A stretch of DNA of 16,098 bases from the NCBI GenBank assembly GCA_934133115.1, contig CAKPAV010000005.1, forward strand, positions 1-16,098, given 5' to 3'. Source of the DNA: an uncultured Bacilli bacterium (GTDB lineage Bacteria > Bacillota_I > Bacilli_A > RFN20 > CAG-826). Shown piece after piece: positions 12,352-16,098 of this stretch (positions are counted from its first letter, which is position 1; each line of letters opens with the position of its first letter). A program made the position numbers and the translations under genes. The notes beneath the pieces are model-generated. The model did not search any database, was not told the origin of the DNA, and was given only the letters and a program-made list of their open reading frames with translations.

Positions 12352-14967
12352 ATGGGAGATAAGGTTGAAAATGTTGCAGCATTAGAAGAAGTTGATAAAC
12401 TTGTTAAAAATGCTCAAAAAGCTTTAGATGAATTTCTAAACTTAGATCAAGAAAAAGTCGACTATATTGTCGCAAAATGTTCAGTTGCAGGTCTTGATCA
12501 CCACGGCACATTAGCCGCTAAGGCAATTGAAGAAACAAAAAGAGGCGTATTTGAAGATAAAGCCACTAAAAACTTATTCGCTTGTGAATATGTTGTAAAT
12601 AATATGCGTCATCTTAAAACAGTTGGAGTTATTAAAGATGACCCAGTAACTGGCATTACTGAAATCGCCGATCCAATCGGTGTAGTTTGTGGTATTACTC
12701 CAGTAACAAACCCAACAAGTACAGTTATTTTTAAATCATTAATTTGTTTAAAAACTCGTAATCCAATTATATTTGCATTCCATCCATCAGCACAACAAAG
12801 TTCAAAGGCTGCTGCTATGGTAATGTATGAAGCTGCTGTTGCAGCTGGTGCACCAAAAAATTGTATTCAATGGATTGAACATCCTTCAATGGATGCTACA
12901 AGTGCATTAATGAATCATCCAGGTGTTGCTACAATTTTAGCTACTGGTGGTAACGCAATGGTTAAGGCTGCTTATAGCTGCGGAAAACCTGCAATGGGTG
13001 TTGGTGCAGGTAACGTTCCAGCTTATGTTCATAAAGATGCTGATGTTGAACAAGCAGTTAATGATATCGTTTTATCAAAATCATTTGATAATGGTATGAT
13101 TTGTGCTTCTGAACAAGCTGCTATTATTGATAAGGAAATTTATAAAGAAGCAAAAGATTTATTTGTTAGATTTAAAGTTTACTTTGTAAATAAAGAAGAA
13201 AAAGTTAAGTTATCTAGATTTATGTTTGGCTTTGCTCATGGCGATGAAAATGTTGAAACAGCAAAATTAAATCCAAACGTTGTTGGTAAATCTGCTCATT
13301 GGATTGCTGAACAAGCAGGATTTGAAGTTCCTGAAGATACAGTTATTTTAGCAGTTGAATGTGATATGGTTGGACCAAAAGAACCAATGACAAGAGAAAA
13401 ACTTTCACCAGTATTAGCAATTTTAAAATCAAAAGATGCTGAAGAAGGATTTAAACTTGCTGAACAAATGGTTTGCTTCAATGGTTTAGGACATAGTGCT
13501 GCTATTCACTGTAAAGAACAAGCTATGGCTGATGCTTATGGCGAAAAAGTCAAAGCAATGCGTATTATTTGGAACTCTCCATCTACATTTGGTGGTATTG
13601 GTAATGTTTATAACTCATTCTTACCATCTTTAACATTAGGTTGTGGTAGTTATGGTAAAAACTCAATTGGTGGTAACGTTAGTGCCGTTAATTTATTAAA
13701 TGTTAAGAAAGTAGGTAAAAGAAGAAATACTATGCAATGGTTTAAAGTTCCTCGTAAGATTTATTTTGAAAGAAATTCAATTCAATATTTACAATCTTGC
13801 CGTGATGTTAATAAAGTCTTTATTGTTACCGACCGTTCAATGGTTGATTTCGGTTTCGTAAATAAAGTTACTGAACAATTAAATTTAAGAAAGAATAAAG
13901 TTCAAGTACAATTATTCTGTGATGTTGAACCAGATCCAGATATTGAAACAGTTAAACGTGGATTACGTTTAATGCAAGCATTTGGACCAGATACCATTAT
14001 TGCTTTAGGTGGTGGATCTCCAATGGATGCCGCTAAAGGTATGTGGTTATTCTACGAACACCCAGAAGTTAACTTTGATGATTTAAAACAAAAATTCATG
14101 GATATCCGTAAGAGAGCTTTCAAATATCCTGAATTAGGTAAAAAATCTAAATTAATTTGTATCCCAACTACATCTGGTACAGGTAGTGAAGTTACTCCAT
14201 TCGCTGTTATTTCTGATAAAGCAAATAACAAGAAATATCCTTTAACTGACTACTCTTTAACTCCTACAGTTGCTATCGTTGATGCAGAATTTACAACTAA
14301 TTTACCTGCACGTCCAACTGCTATGACAGGTATGGATGTCTTAACTCACGCTATTGAAGCTTATGTTTCAGTATTAGCAAGTGACTATACTGATGGTTTA
14401 GCTTTACAAGCAATTAAGATGGTATTTGAATATTTACCACGTGCTGTTAAGAATGGTAAAAATGACTTAGAAGCTCGTGAAAAGATGCATAATGCTGCAA
14501 CAATTGCTGGTATGGCATTTGCTAATGCATTCTTAGGTATGACTCACTCACTTGCTCATAAAGTTGGTGCACAATTCCATTGTGTTCATGGTTATGCTTG
14601 TGCTGTATTATTACCACATGTAATTAGATATAATGGACAAGTTCCAACCAAATTATCTGTATGGCCAAAATATAACCACTACTGTGCTGATAAGAAATAT
14701 CAAGACATTGCTAGATTGATAGGATTAAAAGCTGATACTCCAGAAATCGCTGTTGAATCATTAGCTACTGCTGTAACTAACTTAACAAAAGAAGTTGGAC
14801 TTGATCCTAACTTTGCTGCAATGGGTATTGCTGAAGAAGATTGGAATGCTGAACTAGAAAGAATGGCTGTATTAGCTTATGAAGATCAATGTTCACCAGC
14901 TAACCCACGTGTTCCTCTTGTTGAAGATATGAAAGAAATCTTAAGAAAGGCTTATAAAGGCAATTAA
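12352..14967 (+). CDS. adhE: Bifunctional acetaldehyde-CoA/alcohol dehydrogenase AdhE
   Basis: This 871-residue fermentative enzyme reduces acetyl-CoA to acetaldehyde and then to ethanol, oxidising two NADH. The N-terminal aldehyde dehydrogenase domain (about 1-450) has the catalytic Cys251 in NGMICASEQ. The C-terminal iron-dependent alcohol dehydrogenase domain starts near WFKVPRKIYFE (463). It contains GGGSPMDAAK (553-562) and the iron ligands Asp662, His666, His732 and His746, matching the E. coli enzyme's set by spacing. The length is full, and the protein would be expected to form spirosome filaments as in other organisms. Codons look more uniform than in neighbouring genes, as expected for a highly expressed gene. 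The stop is followed after two bases by the next gene. Confidence 0.98.
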   Translation: MGDKVENVAALEEVDKLVKNAQKALDEFLNLDQEKVDYIVAKCSVAGLDHHGTLAAKAIEETKRGVFEDKATKNLFACEYVVNNMRHLKTVGVIKDDPVTGITEIADPIGVVCGITPVTNPTSTVIFKSLICLKTRNPIIFAFHPSAQQSSKAAAMVMYEAAVAAGAPKNCIQWIEHPSMDATSALMNHPGVATILATGGNAMVKAAYSCGKPAMGVGAGNVPAYVHKDADVEQAVNDIVLSKSFDNGMICASEQAAIIDKEIYKEAKDLFVRFKVYFVNKEEKVKLSRFMFGFAHGDENVETAKLNPNVVGKSAHWIAEQAGFEVPEDTVILAVECDMVGPKEPMTREKLSPVLAILKSKDAEEGFKLAEQMVCFNGLGHSAAIHCKEQAMADAYGEKVKAMRIIWNSPSTFGGIGNVYNSFLPSLTLGCGSYGKNSIGGNVSAVNLLNVKKVGKRRNTMQWFKVPRKIYFERNSIQYLQSCRDVNKVFIVTDRSMVDFGFVNKVTEQLNLRKNKVQVQLFCDVEPDPDIETVKRGLRLMQAFGPDTIIALGGGSPMDAAKGMWLFYEHPEVNFDDLKQKFMDIRKRAFKYPELGKKSKLICIPTTSGTGSEVTPFAVISDKANNKKYPLTDYSLTPTVAIVDAEFTTNLPARPTAMTGMDVLTHAIEAYVSVLASDYTDGLALQAIKMVFEYLPRAVKNGKNDLEAREKMHNAATIAGMAFANAFLGMTHSLAHKVGAQFHCVHGYACAVLLPHVIRYNGQVPTKLSVWPKYNHYCADKKYQDIARLIGLKADTPEIAVESLATAVTNLTKEVGLDPNFAAMGIAEEDWNAELERMAVLAYEDQCSPANPRVPLVEDMKEILRKAYKGN

Positions 14968-14969
14968 TT

Positions 14970-15215
14970 ATGACAATATTGGTTTGCGTTGGCTCATCAT
15001 GCCATTTAAAAGGTAGTTATGATATCATTGAGTTGATGAAAGATGCTATTAAGAAGAATAACATTGAAGATAAAGTTACTCTCAAAGCCACATTTTGCTT
15101 AGGCAAATGTGGTGTTGCGGGAGTATCAATTAAAGTTGACAACGAGATTATTACTGGCGTTACAAAAGAAAATTTTGATGAAACATTCGCAAAACATGTA
15201 TTAGCCAAATTATAA
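14970..15215 (+). CDS. Thioredoxin-like [2Fe-2S] ferredoxin domain protein (NuoE-type)
   Basis: This 81-residue soluble electron carrier has the fold of the NuoE/HydC [2Fe-2S] subunit. Four cysteines are spaced as in that family: Cys6 and Cys11 (VCVGSSCHLKGS), then Cys43 and Cys47 (FCLGKCG). It consists of the [2Fe-2S] domain alone, without the N-terminal helical part of NuoE. It starts two bases after the adhE stop and precedes the hydrogenase-like gene by about 17 bases, so it lies in the same transcript. Stand-alone proteins of this kind accompany [FeFe]-hydrogenase-like genes in anaerobes and probably pass electrons to them. The donor is unknown. Confidence 0.85.
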   Translation: MTILVCVGSSCHLKGSYDIIELMKDAIKKNNIEDKVTLKATFCLGKCGVAGVSIKVDNEIITGVTKENFDETFAKHVLAKL

Positions 15216-15232
15216 AAAAAGGAGGGGCATTC

Positions 15233-16098
15233 ATGGAGTATTGCCTAGAAAGTAAAACGAATAACTGTAAAAATTGTTATAAGTGTATTCGTACTTGTCC
15301 AGTTAAGTCTATTTCATTTGCTAATAACAAAGCGACTATTATACATGATGATTGTATCTTGTGTGGCAGTTGTTATTTAGCTTGCCCACAAAAGGTCAAA
15401 GTTGTTAGAAATGATATAGAAAAAGTCAAAAAAATGATTGCAAATGGCGACAAGGTAATAGTGTCATTAGCCCCAAGTTTTATTTCGAATTTTAAAGATT
15501 CAAGCATTGATACAATGCGAGATGCTTTAAAAAAATTAGGATTTTATGATGTGGAAGAAACTGCGGTTGGAGCCACAATTGTAAAAAACGCTTATAATAA
15601 AATGTTAGATGACAAGCACGATGTTATTATTTCATCGTGCTGTCATTCTATCAACTTATTAATTCAAAAATACTATCCAAAAGCTTTGAAATATTTAGCA
15701 AATGTTTTGTCACCTATGCTTGCGCATGGTTTAGATATTAAAACAAGATATGGTAAAGATACGAAAGTTGTCTTTATTGGACCTTGCATTGCTAAAAAAG
15801 ATGAAGCCGATTTAAATAAAGAATATATTGATGCAGTTTTAACATTTACTGAGTTAGATGATTGGCTAAATGATAACAATATCAATATTGAAACAAGTGA
15901 TTCAGTATCTATTGAAAAATCTAAAGCGAGATTTTTTCCAACTTGCGGCGGCATTTTAAAAACCATGGATACAACAAATGAAGATTTTAAATATATTTCC
16001 ATTGATGGCATAAGTAGCGCTCGCTATGCTTTAGAAGATATTATTAATGGAAAAATTCATAAATGTTTTATTGAGATGTCTGCTTGTCATGGTAGCTA
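15233..16098 (+). CDS. [FeFe]-hydrogenase-like iron-sulfur protein, sensory-type features, partial
   Basis: The frame is open to the window end (288 codons seen). GGAGG at 15221-15225 precedes the ATG. Two [4Fe-4S] motifs lie at Cys12/15/18/22 and Cys41/44/47/51. The hydrogenase domain follows, with PSFISNF, then SSCCHSINLL (Cys136, Cys137), IGPCIAKKDEA (Cys185), PTCGG (Cys238) and EMSACHGS (Cys285). These correspond to motifs L1, L2 and L3 of [FeFe]-hydrogenases but are diverged: the catalytic TSCCPxW, MPCxxKxxE and ACxxGC are not kept. The codon after Ser288 begins with TA, so it cannot be Cys, where the fourth H-cluster ligand is expected. The pattern is closer to putative sensory groups (C/D, HsfB-like) than to hydrogen-producing enzymes. 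The C-terminal part, which might carry a PAS or output domain, is outside the window. Confidence 0.85.
   Translation, partial: MEYCLESKTNNCKNCYKCIRTCPVKSISFANNKATIIHDDCILCGSCYLACPQKVKVVRNDIEKVKKMIANGDKVIVSLAPSFISNFKDSSIDTMRDALKKLGFYDVEETAVGATIVKNAYNKMLDDKHDVIISSCCHSINLLIQKYYPKALKYLANVLSPMLAHGLDIKTRYGKDTKVVFIGPCIAKKDEADLNKEYIDAVLTFTELDDWLNDNNINIETSDSVSIEKSKARFFPTCGGILKTMDTTNEDFKYISIDGISSARYALEDIINGKIHKCFIEMSACHGS

Noticed and set aside
15673..16011. A 112-codon minus-strand open frame within the hydrogenase-like gene
   Set aside because: The plus strand encodes conserved cysteine motifs throughout. The antisense frame has no family features.
1..16098. CRISPR array, insertion sequence or TGA-as-Trp recoding
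   Set aside because: No regularly spaced identical repeats, no transposase frames or flanking inverted ends were seen. TGA serves as a normal stop and Trp is encoded by TGG.

Overview
The window comes from a low-GC, AT-rich anaerobic bacterium of the Bacillota, with strong AAGGAG-type ribosome binding sites and the standard genetic code (TGA is used as a stop). The gene set (Rex, bifunctional AdhE, [FeFe]-hydrogenase-like protein, DUF3781, DrrA/DrrB-type ABC pair, FecCD permease) fits a fermentative gut lineage of the Erysipelotrichia/Clostridia/mollicute-adjacent kind. The exact lineage cannot be fixed from the sequence alone.

Region 1 (1-3875). A FecCD-type metal-chelate importer permease on the minus strand diverges from a TetR-family regulator. 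Their shared 140-bp interval holds a 38-bp dyad that covers the predicted permease promoter. A three-gene minus-strand operon (ABC ATPase, ABC-2 permease, DUF3781) converges on tetR, and DUF3781 overlaps its stop codon.

Region 2 (3982-5441). A tRNA-Ala(GGC) gene with its own promoter and terminator is followed by a toxin-antitoxin pair: an antitoxin with a RelB/DinJ-like N-terminus and a VbhA-like tail, then a Fic toxin with an intact HPFREGNTR motif. Three degenerate 31-bp repeats lead into the TA promoter.

Region 3 (5453-8244). This is a gene graveyard. Remnants of a CatB/Vat-type acetyltransferase, an HExxH metallopeptidase and a YitT-family membrane protein lie head to tail. An intact FAD-dependent oxidoreductase follows, and then the 3' ends of a histidine kinase and an ABC exporter abut each other in opposite orientation. 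Most breakpoints and frameshifts can be placed to within a few bases.

Region 4 (8304-11501). Four plus-strand genes: a nucleotidyltransferase-like protein, a nitroreductase, an MscS-type channel and an MFS transporter. The MFS leader contains a split inverted repeat, and an intrinsic terminator overlaps the MFS stop codon.

Region 5 (11531-16098). A redox operon: rex, adhE, a small thioredoxin-like [2Fe-2S] protein, and a [FeFe]-hydrogenase-like protein that runs off the window. Rex senses the NADH/NAD+ ratio and AdhE re-oxidises NADH. The last two genes suggest that hydrogen or electron-carrier metabolism, or sensing of it, is under the same control. Several TTG...CAA dyads and an SD-adjacent hairpin precede rex. 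The hydrogenase-like protein departs from the catalytic H-cluster motifs.
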